Below the pieces are notes generated by a model. That model ran no database searches. It worked only from the letters and a program-made list of their open reading frames with translations, and had not been told where the DNA came from. DNA of 64,000 nucleotides, taken from positions 7,022,569 to 7,086,568 of the forward strand of contig NC_133101.1 of the NCBI RefSeq assembly GCF_022965805.1, read 5' to 3'. This stretch comes from Primulina eburnea. Taxonomy: Eukaryota; Streptophyta; Magnoliopsida; Lamiales; Gesneriaceae. Numbering within the stretch: position 1 is the stretch's first letter; each line of letters starts with the position of its first letter. The translations under genes and the position numbers were made by a program. This document shows positions 45,300-57,569 of the stretch, piece after piece.

Positions 45300-48200
45300 G
45301 AAACTGCATCTGTCAATGATTTTTTTAAGATTCAGTACCCATATGTTTTATTTTATATTTTAATACTTGACACAAGATCAACTTAGTTTTTACTACATGT
45401 TTTAGGTATTTTTACTTTTTTACCCTTTTTAACTAATAAAAAATTATTTAAATTCCTATTTTTGTTGGTCCTTATCTTTCCACTTATCATTCTCGAATAC
45501 ATTTGGATGAAATCTACATTGAATTAAAATATTTTTTTATTTTAAAAAAAATTCACAACTAAGTATTGAACTTTTGAAATATTTTATTTTACTTAGAAAT
45601 ACTAAATTTCAATTTTAAAATACTTGATTTAGTAAATGACATACTCAAAATTGGTATTAAAATACTGGATATTTGAAAATGTAACGCAAGTTCACCTAGT
45701 GATCGTATTTCCATCCAAGATATATTTGGATGACATGTTCATTTCATTTAATTATTTTTTTTTTATTTTTAAAAACACAAATTCGCAATTAACCATTGAA
45801 CTTTTTCAAGTACTTAGTTTTACTTGTGAAATACCTAATTTCAGTTTTAAAATAATTGATTTGGTAAATGAGATACTCCGAATAGGTATTAAAATACTGA
45901 ATATTCGAATATGCAATTCAAGTTCACCAAGTGCTCGTATTTTCATCCAAGATCCATTTAGATGACTTGTTCATTTCATTTAATTATTTTTTATCTAAGA
46001 AAAACAATTTCGCAATTAAGCATTTAACTTTTTCAAGTACTTAGTTTTATTTGCGAAATATCTAATTTCAGTATTAAAATACTTGATTTGGTAATTGAGA
46101 TACTCATAAAAGTTAATAAAATACTAGATATTCTAGTAGGCAATGTAATTTCACCAAATGCTCGCATTTCCATCCAAGATGCATTTGGATGACATGTACA
46201 TTTCATTTAAATATTTTTTATTTTTAAAAGAAAAACAAATTCACAACTAAGCATTGAACTTTTTGAAGTACTTATTTTTACTTGCGAAATACCTAATTTC
46301 AATTTTAAAATACTTGATTTGGTAAATGAAATACTCATAATGAATATTAAAATACTGAATATTCGAATATGCAACGTAAGTTCACCAAATGCTCGCATTT
46401 CCATTCAAGATGCATTTGGATGACATGTTCAATTCATTTAATTATTTTTTTATTGTAAAAAAAAAAAAACAAATTCGTAACTAAGCATTGAATTTTTTCA
46501 AATACTTACTTTTACTTTTGAAATACCTAATTTCAATTTTAAAATACTTGATTTGATAAATGAGATACTCATAATGGGTATTAAAATACTGGATATTCGA
46601 ATATGCAACGTAAGTTCACCAGGTGTTGGTCTTTCCTTGAAAGATGTATTTGGACGACATATCCTTCTCATGTGATATCTATTTTGTAAAAAATTATATC
46701 AAATTCTCAACTAAGCATGAAACTTTTAAAGTAATTAGCTTACTTGATAAGTACCTAATTTCAGTTTCAAAATACTTGATTTCATAAATGAGATACTCAG
46801 AATAGGTAATAAAATACTTGATATTTCTAATATGCATCATGATGCAATTTCAATGCATTTGAAATTTTAACAAATACATTGTTCATCACTCCTCATGAAA
46901 TAAAAATAACAATTTATTTCGGTATACAAAGAAAGAACTTACTTTTATTACGGGACAAGTATGCTACTACATTTTTGTCAAAGGGAAGTGCTTATTTTGA
47001 TCTACAAACAACTTACTCTTACTCCACAGATCAGTAATGAACTATGTTCATTTCTTTAAATGACATGAATAAGTATTCTAATAAATCTTAGTTGAAAAAA
47101 CCAACCATGACTGAATTTAAGTTGCATATTCAAATATCCAGTATTATATCACATATTATGAGTATCTCATTTACCAAATCAAGTATTTTAAAATTAAAAT
47201 TAGGTATTTCGCAAGTAAATGTAAGTACTTCAAAATATTCAATGCTTAGTGATCGGACAAAACTTTTATTGTAAAATTCTTAGTAAAAATTAATAATATT
47301 CAAGGTAGAAATAATCGCAAGTGCACGATATCAAGTAATAATATAGTGTACAAGAGTATGAATATAGTTCCTTTAAGGACTGTATTTCTCAATTATTATT
47401 ATCAGTTATTCAATTTTTAGCAGCGATACTTCAGATGATTGTTTACTACTACAATTATTAAATAAAAACTCAATGAAATGGTTCAAGGATTAAATGATGA
47501 AATAAATAAGCTAGAAAGATTGATTAAAGTTCAATGAGAAATGAATTTGTTGAGAATCTCGGTTCACCTACCTCTCGCTAATCTACTTAATTCGTTCGAC
47601 AATGATCTATTCTTTCAAAGAGATTTCCTATCCAATTGAACATGCCCTCTCAAGCTATGTCAAACTAATTCAACTCAATGAAGTAATTAAATCTCTTTAA
47701 TTATTTATCAAAGGTGAATTGCATGTCGTTTTATTTCGACCTACTGGACTATGACTATCGACGGGTATCCGACTTTATATTCCTATGTAAATTGTAAATC
47801 CACGGATTATGCTACTCGTTCCTATCAGAGGCTATTCTCTCGAAGAACATTGTCTGGAAATCTTCAAATATTCGCTTCAAGCTTATTTTTCTCTTTCAAA
47901 GCTTTGTAGCTGCTGAAAAGTTCTTGAACATGTCATCCAAATGCATCTTAGAAGGAAATCCGAGTACTTTGTGAACTTACGTTGCATATTCAAATATCCA
48001 GTATTTTAATACTCATTATGAGTATCTCATTTACCAAATCAAGTATTTTAAAACTGAAATTAGGTATTTCGCAAGTAAAATTAAGTACTTAAAAAAGTTC
48101 AATGCTTAGTTGCAAATTTGTTTTTTTAGAATAAAAAACAATTAAATTAAATGAACATGTCATCCAAATGCAGCTTGGATAGAAATGCGAGTACTTGGTG

Positions 48201-49715
48201 AACTTACATTGCATATTCGAATATCCAGTATACGCATTCTGAGTATCTCATTTACCAAATCAAGTATTTTAAAATTGAAATTAGGTATTTCGCAAATAAA
48301 AGTAAGTACTTCAAAATGTTATATACTTAGTTGCAATTTTTTTTTAAATAAAGAAAATAATTAAATGAAATGAACATGTCATCCAAATGCATCTTGGATG
48401 GAAATACGAGCACTTGGTGAACTTACGTTGCATATTCGAATATCCATTATTTTAATACCTATTCTGAGTATCTCATTTGCCAAATCAAGTATTTTAAAAT
48501 TGAAATTAGGTATTTCGCAAGTAAAACTAAGTACTTGAAAAAGTTCAATGCTTAGTTACAAATTTGTTTTTTTAACAATAAAAAAATAATTAAATGAAGT
48601 GAACATATCATCCAAATGCATCTTGGATGAAAATGCGAGCATTTGGTGAACTTACATTGCATATTTTAATATCCAGTATTTTAATACTCATTCTGAGTAT
48701 TTCATTTACCAAATCAAGTATTTTAAAATTGAAATTAAGTATTTCGCAAGTAAAACTAAGTACTTGAAAAAAGTTCAATGCTTAGTTGCGAATTTATTTT
48801 TTTTAAATAAAAAAGTATTTAAATGAAATGTACATTTCATCCAAATGAATCTTGAATGAAAATGCGCGCACTTTGTGAACTTACATTGCCTACTAAAATA
48901 TCCAGTATTTTATTAACTTTTATAGATATCTCAATTATCAAATCAAGTATTTTAAAATTGAAATTAGATATTTCGCAAGTAAAAGTAAGTATTTGAAAAA
49001 ATTCAATGCTTAGTTACAAATTTGTTTTTTTTTTTACAATAAAAAAATAATTAAATGAAATGAACATGTCATCCAAATGCATCTTAATAGAAATGCGAGC
49101 ATTTGGTGAACTTACGTTGCATATTCGAATATTAAATATTTTAATATCCATTATGAGTTTTTCATTACCAAATCAAGTATTTTAAAATTGAAATTAGGTA
49201 TTTCGCAAGTAAAAATAAGTACTTGAAAAACTTCAATGCTTAGTTGCAATTTGTTTTTTAACAATAAAAAAAATAATTAAATGAAATGAACGTGTCATCC
49301 AAATGCATCTTGGATGGAAATGAGAACATTTAGTTAATTTGCGTTGTATATTCGAACATCCAGTATTTTAATACACATTATGCATATTTCATTTACTAAA
49401 TCAAGTATTTTAAAATTAAATATAAGTATTTCGTAAGTAAAACTAAGTATTTCAAAAAGTTCAATCATTAGTTGCGAATTTATTTATTTTAAATAAAAAA
49501 TATTTAAATTAAAAATAAATGTCATCCAAATACATTGGTGATGAGTGAAAAGAGAAGATAACCAACAAAAATAGGTATTTATATAATTTTTTTTTATTAA
49601 TTACAAGGGTAAAAAGGTAATAAGGTATGAAACATGTAGTAAAAACTAAAATGATCTTTTGTCAGGTACTAAAATAGAAAAAAAAACTAATAAGTACTGA
49701 ATCTTAAGTAAATCA
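45300..49715. repeat. 4.4-kb foldback element built from ~230-bp tandem units
   Basis: The left tip (AAGATTCAGTACCCATATG, 45327) recurs inverted at the right tip (TACTGAATCTT, near 49705). Inside, a ~226-235-bp unit is repeated six times in the + sense (about 45550-46860; key motif AATACTTGATTTGGTAAATG near 45624, 45850, 46077, 46310, 46545, 46771). It is repeated eight times inverted (near 47160, 48021, 48241, 48466, 48695, 48925, 49154, 49382). A ~650-bp unrelated piece (about 47280-47930) separates the first inverted unit from the other seven. TIR style suggests a Mutator-like or foldback element; no clear target duplication was found. Confidence 0.75.
47280..47930. other. Non-repeat insert inside the foldback
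   Basis: Starts about AAGGTAGAAATAATCGCAAG and ends before the next inverted unit near GTTCTTGAACATGTCATCC. No coding frame. It is probably another dispersed repeat, family unknown. Confidence 0.4.
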
Positions 49716-50483
49716 TATGCAGATGTATTTTTCTCAAAATTGTCCTTAAAGAAACAGGAATCCGATCCCACGAAGAGTACATTTCCTGAATTCGAGAAAA
49801 TTAAATATCACATTGACTATTTGTTATTATTATTTTAACTCAGTAATTATTTTATAAAGATAAGCAACATATATATAATTTTACTACTTGTATTGAATAA
49901 AAAAGTATGCGGCAGAAATTTGGGTGGGACGGTCTCACGGATCGTATTTTGTGAGACGGATCTCTTATTTGAGTCATCAATGAAAAAATATTACTTTTTA
50001 TGCTAAGAATATTACTTTTATTGTGAATATTGGTAGGGTTGACCCGTCTCACATATAAAGATTTATGAGATCGTCTCACAAGAAACTTACTCTAAGTACG
50101 TATGACATGCTAAATTAAATAAAGATTTATTTACGCTTCAATTTGATCCAACAAAAATCGATTACAAATAACATCATTCTTGATAAACCAAAGCAAACAT
50201 TAATGATCATAGTTTACGCTAGCTATTTATTGACTTCTCCTTGGTTTTACTAATAAATCTGATTCTAACTTTCATCTCATCCAAACAGATTTATTTTACT
50301 CGCTTTTAAAAAAAAGATAGATACAATTCCTACAAAATATAAAATTAAATAAATTAATTTATCAATCCATTCGTAGATATAATCTAATTGCATGATCGTG
50401 TATTTGTTAATATAATAGGCCAACAGTTATAATCATCAATAATATAATTCAAATCTTTTAAATTATACACTAATTCAAACTTC

Positions 50484-50519
<36 letters not shown>

Positions 50520-51296
50520 ATATATATATTAATTTCTCTCCTACAAGATACAATTATTACACTCGCACCAATGTTTAAAAAGACATGAGCAACTATAAGA
50601 TGACTGTTGTTGGCAGAGGTGGAGTTAGGCTCCCTTGATGGTTTCCAAAAAAAAATTTGTATATAAATAATTAAATAAAGGATAAAAAAGCAAAAATTCA
50701 AATCTTTATTGAATTTCACCCCATAAGTTTAAAAATTTATAAATCCATTAAATTTTATTTAAAAACACGAGCCTTACATTATTAACGATTTAAAGACCAA
50801 GTTTATACATAAAATCATATAATATTAATTACCCTCGCTAATGTTTTTTTTTAAAAAAAGTTATCTCGACGATTTTTATTGTGTAACATAATAAAATAGT
50901 ATACCGTGGATATATTAATTAGAATAATTTAATTATTATGGTGTTCATTATAACAATAAATCGTGGAAATACAAGATAACAGAATAGAAAAGAATATTAA
51001 TATTTTAATAGTTATTCGTTAATGTATATTGTTGAACTTTCATACGTGGAGTTCCAATTTTCAGTCTTCTACGTAATCTTCTTACATAAAACCTAATAAA
51101 CATAATATAGATGGTCCACTTCGGTGTTCTTGACTTGTATTTTTTTAAAATCTGGCCGTAGAATGTAAAATCCAGCAACAACTCCTCATAATTTTCCCAA
51201 GAAATTACATCTATAAATCACCAGGCCCTTCATTTATGTAGTCACAGCAAGCTGTTTGAGTATAACATTTGATACTAATCAGTCAAAAGTTGAGCA
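49716..51296. other. Intergenic region upstream of D9
   Basis: Holds MITE copy d, a TA microsatellite (about 50486-50529), and, from about 51049, promoter sequence shared with D10. TATA box TATAAAT at 51212-51218. No gene. Confidence 0.5.
49921..50093 (+). repeat. MITE copy d (GTGAGAC-palindrome family)
   Basis: Left end GTGGGACGGTCTCACGG, right end GATCGTCTCACAAGAAACTTAC, with inner GTGAATATTGGTAGGGTTGA. Confidence 0.8.
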
Positions 51297-51893
51297 ATGG
51301 GAAAGCTGGACATAAGCAAGAGTTTCTTGATTTTCTCACTTGTCTATGTCGCAGCCATCTCGGGAGCCTTTGCCAAAGCCGATGCATCCAAGGGCCCCGA
51401 ACCCGTAGATAAGTGGTTCGCCGGTCTAAAGAAATCGATGGTGCCGAAGTTTAAATTCATCGAGATTTACATCCAAGATATTCGAGGAGTCGCCAACCAA
51501 ACAGTGTGGTTAGTGGCAGAGTCCAACATCAGTTCCACTTCACCGACATTTTTCGGCCAGGTCTATCTTGCTGACAATATATTAACCACCACGCCCAAGT
51601 TCGAATCGACGAGACTAGGGCGGGCTCAGGGGTTCGGTGCTTTCTCTGACTTGGAAGTACCAGCGTTGTTTTATAGCTGGAATCTTGTGTTCACGAGTGG
51701 TAAGTACCAAGGGAGCACTCTGTCTATTTCAGGGAGAAACCAAGTATTGGATTATTCGAGTGAGTTCTCTATCGTTGGTGGTACCGGATACTTCAGGATG
51801 GCCAGTGGAGTTGCCATTGGGGCAAACTTTTCACCTAGGGATGCTCGTGGAATCGCTGTCCTCAAATACTCTCTCTATTTCACTCATCATTGA
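51297..51893 (+). CDS. Dirigent protein D9
   Basis: Intronless, 198 residues. A signal peptide of about 25-27 residues (SLVYVAAISGAFAK) is followed by EPVDKWF, IQD with the conserved Asp, NIS, GRAQGFGAFSDLE and GGTGYFRMASG (Ser replaces Arg in the usual ARG). The contact stretch GRNQVLDYSSEFS has lost both Asp (Asn) and Arg (Ser). It is closely related to D10, 2.7 kb downstream. The promoter (TATAAAT at 51212), leader and start of the 3' flank are also shared. This looks like a lineage with altered chemistry or a non-coupling role. Confidence 0.93.
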   Translation: MGKLDISKSFLIFSLVYVAAISGAFAKADASKGPEPVDKWFAGLKKSMVPKFKFIEIYIQDIRGVANQTVWLVAESNISSTSPTFFGQVYLADNILTTTPKFESTRLGRAQGFGAFSDLEVPALFYSWNLVFTSGKYQGSTLSISGRNQVLDYSSEFSIVGGTGYFRMASGVAIGANFSPRDARGIAVLKYSLYFTHH

Positions 51894-53828
51894 ATATGAT
51901 TCAAAAAAAAGTGGTTTAGTGTTTGATTTTGAATATGTTTTTTAAAAATAAGTTTTGACGTGTGTGGGAATAAAGCATTTATTCAAAGATTGTATACTTG
52001 TCTGGGCAAAAATTTGGCTTATTTGATGATAAATTTGGGTAAAAAAATGGAGCCTTACTTCTATATATTTTATTTTTCATTACATTTTTTTAATCGAAAC
52101 ACAAAAAATTTCTATATATATAAAAAAAACTAAAACTAAAATTAACAAAAAATAACAAAGGAAAAATAAAGTTTCAATTTGCATATATTATATATTTATT
52201 GTTTTTATTGTAAGATAGGTTTATAATATTAAAATAAATATGGATGTGTCAAGAGGAAAAAAGAAATATTTCAGAATATTGTAATATTAATGGAAAGGGT
52301 AATATTATCTTTAAAAAAAATGAGGAAATGGCATTCCTATCTATTTGAAGATGGATATTTTTGTGAGTAAATATTTTTATTACCATGATATATCAATCAC
52401 GTGTTTGAGAATAAAACCGAGAATGTTCGTTTCTTTCTCAAGTAATTACTGCATTTATTACACTTGTTTTTATTATTATGTACAATCAAATTACTATTTT
52501 CTGAATTGTTTTTTTTTTTTTTTGAAAAGGCACGCTTTCAAATCTACGTTACGCCATTTTTTTCAATGAACTTTTTGGTCTCTCATTAGAAATTTGAAGT
52601 GCAAATTGTTCAATTGATTAATTTAAATATTATGTTTCGTGGTTGGTGTTACAATAAATATTTTGAAAAATAATTCTACTGGTTTTACGAATTTGTGAGA
52701 TTTTATAAAAGTAAAAATCTATCAATTATACAAAAGTCTATCAATTTTTTTAAAAAAAAGTTGATAAATGTCTGAAATTCATAACCTAAAAATTTGATTG
52801 TATGTAATAATACAAAACTCTCATGAGACCTATTTCCATATCAAAAGTATCTCTGATGAGACCTATTTTGATTGTATGCAATAATACAAAACTCTTATGA
52901 GACCTATCATAGAATAATATAGTATTAATTTTATAAAACAGATCTTTGACTCATGAAAATATATTATTTTATATTAAAAATATTATTTTTCATAATAAAT
53001 ATAAACCAAGTTATCTCGTTTCACACATATAAAATCTTAATATCAGCTAAGAGAAAAGTTACTCTATATATAAATCAATTTATTGAGACCGGGCTTGTAG
53101 TTTTGTGGTCTCACCCCTGTCAAATTATCTAGTTCTTCGAGTTCGAATTCACGCATGTATTGTAATAAAAAAAAATCAATTTATTCATTCGTAAATAAAG
53201 TCCAATATGTATCAAATAATAATAATAAAATAAAGTCCAATAATTGTATTTAATGAAATCATGCTTGAAGGAACTATATTGACTTTGTCTTTGGCCAAAT
53301 TCCAGTACTAGTTGTTAATTTAAAAAATTTCAAGTTTATTTTTGATATTTAAAGGAAAAATACATTTTTTGTTATGTATATTTATTTATTTACGGTTTTG
53401 ATATCTATATTATTAAATTTCAATTTTGGTATTATTTCTTTTGGTTTTTTGTAATTTTAAATTTTTTTTATTGGGAGTATTTATTTGACACTACGTGTCA
53501 ACGTCACATCGAACAAATATTAAAATTGCAATAAAAAAAAACCAATCACTAAAAAACTATAATTTGTCTAACAGAGATGAATAAAATAAGAAATAGGCAA
53601 GTTTTCCATAATTTAAAACAACTTAAACTTCTATATTCTAAATTACGTTTTGTTCGTCCATTACACTCGAGAAATTGAAGGTAATATTTTATTACACTTT
53701 TTTTTTTCCGGAACAATTTTATCCACGTTCATATATATGAGATTCCAATTTCCAGTCTCCTACGCAGTCTTCTTGTATAAAAACTAGTAAAATATAGAAA
53801 ATAGTCCAATTCGGTGTTCTTGACTTGC

Positions 53829-53865
<37 letters not shown>

Positions 53866-53996
53866 GCCGTAGAATGTCGAGTCCAACAAAATTTTCCCAA
53901 GAAATTGCCACTATAAATCACCACACCCTTCATTTATGTAGTCTCAGCAAGCTATTTGAGTATAACATTTGATACTAATCCATCAAAAGTTGAGCA
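51894..53996. other. Intergenic region between D9 and D10
   Basis: AT-rich. It contains a diverged MITE-like stretch (about 52890-53045), a stretch near 52528-52566 resembling 55171-55206, a poly-A run (about 53827-53862) and, from about 53735, promoter sequence shared with D9 (TATAAAT at 53912-53918). No gene. Confidence 0.45.
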
Positions 53997-54592
53997 ATGG
54001 GAAAGCTTGACATAAGCAAGAGTTTCTTGATTTACTCTCTTATCTATGTCGCAGCCATCTCGGGAGCCTTTGCCAAAACCGATGCATCCAAGGCCCCGAA
54101 CCCGTAGATAAGTGGTTCGCCGGTCTAAAGAAATCGATGGTGCCGAAATTTAAATTCATCGAGATTTACATCCAAGATATTCGAGGAGTCGCCAACCAAA
54201 CAGTGTGGCTAGTGGCAGAGTCCAACATCAGTTCCACTTCACCGACATTTTTCGGCCAGGTCTATCTTGCTGACAATATATTAACCACCACGCCCAAGTT
54301 CGAATCGACGAGACTAGGGCGGGCTCAGGGGTTCGGTGCTTTCTCTGACTTGGAAGTACCAGCTTTGTTTTATAGCTGGAATCTTGTGTTCACGAGTGGT
54401 AAGTACCAAGGGAGCACGCTGTCTATTTCAGGGAGAAACCAAGTATTGGATTATTCGAGTGAGTTCTCTATCGTTGGTGGCACCGGATATTTCAGGATGG
54501 CCAGTGGAGTTGCCATCGGGGCAAACTTTATACCTAGGGATGCTCGTGGAATATCTGTCCTCAAATACACTCTTTATTTCACTTATTATTGA
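53997..54592 (+). pseudogene. Dirigent D10, broken by a one-base deletion
   Basis: Near-copy of D9 beginning ATG 53997. One G is missing at about 54092-54093 (AAGGCCCC where D9 has AAGGGCCCC). The frame therefore ends at TAG 54105-54107 after 36 residues, just past the signal peptide. The rest (54137-54592, 151 residues from an internal ATG) remains open and almost unchanged, with the same contact-residue losses as D9. An internal start would give a protein without signal peptide. The break looks recent; a sequencing error is the other explanation. Confidence 0.88.
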
Positions 54593-55227
54593 ATTTGATT
54601 CACAAAAAAGTAGTTTACTGTTTGATTTTGAAAATGTTGTTTGAAATTATGTTTCGATTGTTTGATGTTGGTAATAAAGAATTGAAAGTTCACATGTGAC
54701 TTGTAGAGTTCAACTCTTCGTTATTACTATCCTATGAAGTTCACAATTCACAAACATGGAAAGCATGTTTTCCAATATGCAACGCCTATTGATTTGAAAG
54801 TGTGTCACTCAATATTCAGAGTCCAGTGAACTCTGAAATATTTTTTAGATTGTTTATTTTTGTGCACGTGAGAAAACTCTCAATTTAAATTTTGCGGTTT
54901 TTTTCAATTTTAATAACTTTTAATCAGAGTGCTGATACGTCCACGATGTATGAGTTCACGTCATCATTTTCAACGTCATATTATCACTCCGATAAGATAT
55001 GACTAAAATCGAAAAAAATAATGGTTAGTGAACTAAAACTGTCAATTCCACGACAACATAATAAAAATTTTCCCACTTTTGGTTAAATTGAAATTGAATA
55101 TGGAAGAGACTGAGACATGAGAAGCCTTTGATTTTTCTTTTTCTGAATCGGTGGGCTTCAAAACTGAGGAGGCACGCATTCAAATTCGAGTGACGCCATT
55201 TTTCACAGAGCGATTTTCATGTAAGCA
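54593..55227. other. Intergenic region downstream of D10
   Basis: The first ~50 bases match the D9 3' flank. The rest is AT-rich with no gene or element recognised. Confidence 0.45.
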
Positions 55228-55500
55228 TGCGTCTGTTGGAGAGTAGTAACGGCACGGCTGCAGCCGTCGTTTCACTCCCTTTATCAGCCTTTATGGCCAA
55301 TCGCCCACCGTTACGGCATCTTCTGTCCTTCAACAGGTTTGTTGTTTCCTCCTCCTGAATCTCTCACAAACACGAACCACGAACGAACAATGGGATTTCT
55401 TGTTTCGTCTTCTTCGATTAATCATTGTTTTGATGATTTAATGGACTTTGATTTTGCTTCTGCATTTGTAGAAACGGGAAAGGGCATGCCTACATTTTCC
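55228..55500 (+). other. Possible 5' leader or first exon of the BOI-like gene
   Basis: Composition becomes gene-like here. An ATG at 55228 opens a 37-codon frame that meets a good donor (CAACAG/GTTTGTTG) at 55341-55342. A second short frame starts at 55390. Neither resembles the known N-terminus of the family, so this may be an untranslated leader. Confidence 0.28.
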
Positions 55501-55599
55501 TGGAGTGTTTAATTATAGAAATCTGAAATGATCAACGGAGGCTTCCGTTATTTCCTACCTTTTAAACGCGCACACACAAGCAGTCCAAGAATCAAGGTG

Positions 55600-56289
55600 A
55601 CCCATTGAAGGGGATGAATCAATGGTCGATGCACAGATGATTTTTTTTTTCAAAATTTATGCATCACATCTAGTAGATCCTCGGCCACTCGATGCACGAA
55701 CTCGACAGAGAATAAAAAATTGAAAGAGTAATGTGTGTGCTGAGAGAATGTGAAAAGTATGAATGAATAAACAGTTAACGAAATATGGTATTTATAGGGG
55801 CACAATAGAGTCCTAATTTGGTAGGTTTAGATCCTCAGAATTTTCGGAAAATTTGGTTAGATCTTGCGCCGGATTTGGTTAGATCTTGCGCCGGATTTGG
55901 TTAGACTCTTAACGGGCCCTTACCTTCGTGGGATTTGATCTTCGTGGGCCACGCGCTTAATATCTGAGTAAGTGCTCTCGTAGGTATGAACCCGCCTGAA
56001 GGCTGGACCTCCTGGGAGCCCGGCTCGGGAGCTCGGCCGAGACGTCTCCAATCACACCGATACCACAATCTTGGAGGTCGGCTCGGATTCCTGTTGGGAG
56101 GTAGGCAAGGGAGCTCGGCGTGGGAGGTCGGCTGACCTCTTGAATCGACGATACTGCTGGTACGGGAGGTCGGCAAGGATGACCTCCCAGATGACCTCCA
56201 CGATGACCTCCCGCGCTTCTGAACGCTGGGCTTCTAACGTGATGGGCTAACGAGAGCGGGCCGAGCCCATCCTCAATTCGGGGGTATCA
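55600..56289 (-). mobile_element. LTR (solo or truncated) upstream of / within the BOI-like gene
   Basis: On the minus strand it begins TGATACCCCCGAATTGAGGA (end at 56289), a typical LTR start. It holds several GAGGTC/GACCTC-type repeats (about 55990-56215), a duplicated TTGCGCCGGATTTGGTTAGA (55864 on), a TATAAATACC box (rc, about 55787) and downstream leader-like sequence. The left end is not fixed. A TG at 55501 with flanking TTTCC against ATTCC on the right would be a possible but weak target duplication. Confidence 0.62.
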
Positions 56290-56314
56290 ATTCCTATTTG
56301 CCATAAGATGTGCA

Positions 56315-57172
56315 GAGTCGAAAGAATCGCGCAACAGGAAGATGAAAGGAGTTGCAGTGGAATCTGCAGAACCAAGCCATCAAACAAACCTTTTCAATCG
56401 TCAAGACCAAAACTTTGCTACTCCAGACCCCTTCCCAGATGCTCCACCTTTCATTAGTGGCAGCAATTTGCACGTTCAACCGATTCTAAACGCAGCCGCG
56501 CCATTCAAATCCTTCACATCTATGTTAGCCTTTGCAGTAGAGGACGGTGGTACCTCTAATCCAGCATATTCGAAACACTGTAGCAAAGAACTGGATCTAG
56601 TAATTCAATCCCATGTATGGAATGATTTGTCTTGATTGACTTTTCATTGTCAGATTTTCAAGCTTGTAACTAGATTTTTGTGCTGTAGGGTGAAACTCTG
56701 AGGCGACAAATTGAGGGTATAATGGAGAAGAACCAACACTCAATCCATTATGCAGTTGAGGAAAGAGTAGACAAGAAACTCAAAGAGATGGAATCCGATA
56801 TAAGTAGAAAGAGGGGGGGAAATGCAGAGTTGGAGAAGAAAGCTCAGCATTACAAGGCCGATGCACAAAGGCTGCACAGAAGAGTGATGCACCTGGAGCA
56901 AATGGCTATGTCTCTTAAAGAGGGCTTGGAGAATGCCATGTCGGCACGGAAAGAATGTGCAGGAAGATGGTGAGTCATCGTATGTGGATACGGAACAGGC
57001 AGGGCTGGTCAGGCTCGACTGCATGGTCTGTGAGAAGGAGATAGCAACAGTGGTGATATCGCCTTGCCGCCACATTTGCCTCTGCTCGGGCTGCCATGCT
57101 GTCACCAAGTCATGCCCTTTTTGCCAGTCAGTTAAAACCACAAGTGTGAAAGTTAATCTCCCTCTAGAATAG
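56315..57172 (+). CDS. BOI-related RING E3 ubiquitin ligase gene, frameshifted before the RING
   Basis: Ubiquitin ligase of the BOI/BRG/SBP1 group, which in Arabidopsis limits cell death and affects stress and gibberellin responses. Exon A: open from an acceptor-like CAG at about 56315, first ATG 56342, ends at 56614 (CAT/GTATGG). Intron 56615-56688. Exon B from 56689 begins GETLRRQIE and carries the family coiled coil (about 56722-56950). The last exon encodes EDGESSYVDTEQA and a C-terminal RING (CMVCEKEIATVVISPCRH, then CPFC) ending LPLE at 57172. Between 56955 and 56975 the frame shifts by one: the coiled-coil frame stops at KECAGRW, while RING is in another frame. A 27-base intron is too short to explain it. 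Either a recent pseudogene or a sequence error. Confidence 0.8.
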
Positions 57173-57569
57173 GAATGATTCATTTCTACAAGAAGATCAT
57201 TTATATTATTGTTCTTTAAAACTTAAGACAAGTTCTTGGTTTTGTGTTAAATAGACAGACAGTCGTATTACTAAACTTTACCTTGCTCTATGCATTTGCC
57301 AAAACAAATAACTAAAAAGAAACACAGAAATAAAAACAATGCAGAACAAATAAACAAATCCAATCACAAAGGTGTGTGTATATATATATTTGATTAAGGT
57401 AATTACGCACAAAATCGTTTACCCTTGTCGGGTTATGTATAACATTACAACATATAAAGAAAGATTTGATACTTCTTCAAAAAACATTTTGTTCAAAAGA
57501 AAAAACATTGTATAGAACTGATGGCGCATCGAGTAAGAGCCGAATTACCGAGAAGGATAAATATCGGAA
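57173..57569. other. Convergent intergenic spacer
   Basis: 3' flanks of the BOI-like gene (+) and the RAF2-like gene (-). Nothing else is seen. Confidence 0.6.

Noticed and set aside
45636..47274. Several 60-110 residue frames in the foldback region
   Set aside because: The same frames recur with the 230-bp unit and are broken in other units; they follow the repeat, not a protein.
55901..56176. 91-residue minus-strand frame
   Set aside because: Lies within the GAGGTC-rich part of the LTR; no recognisable protein.
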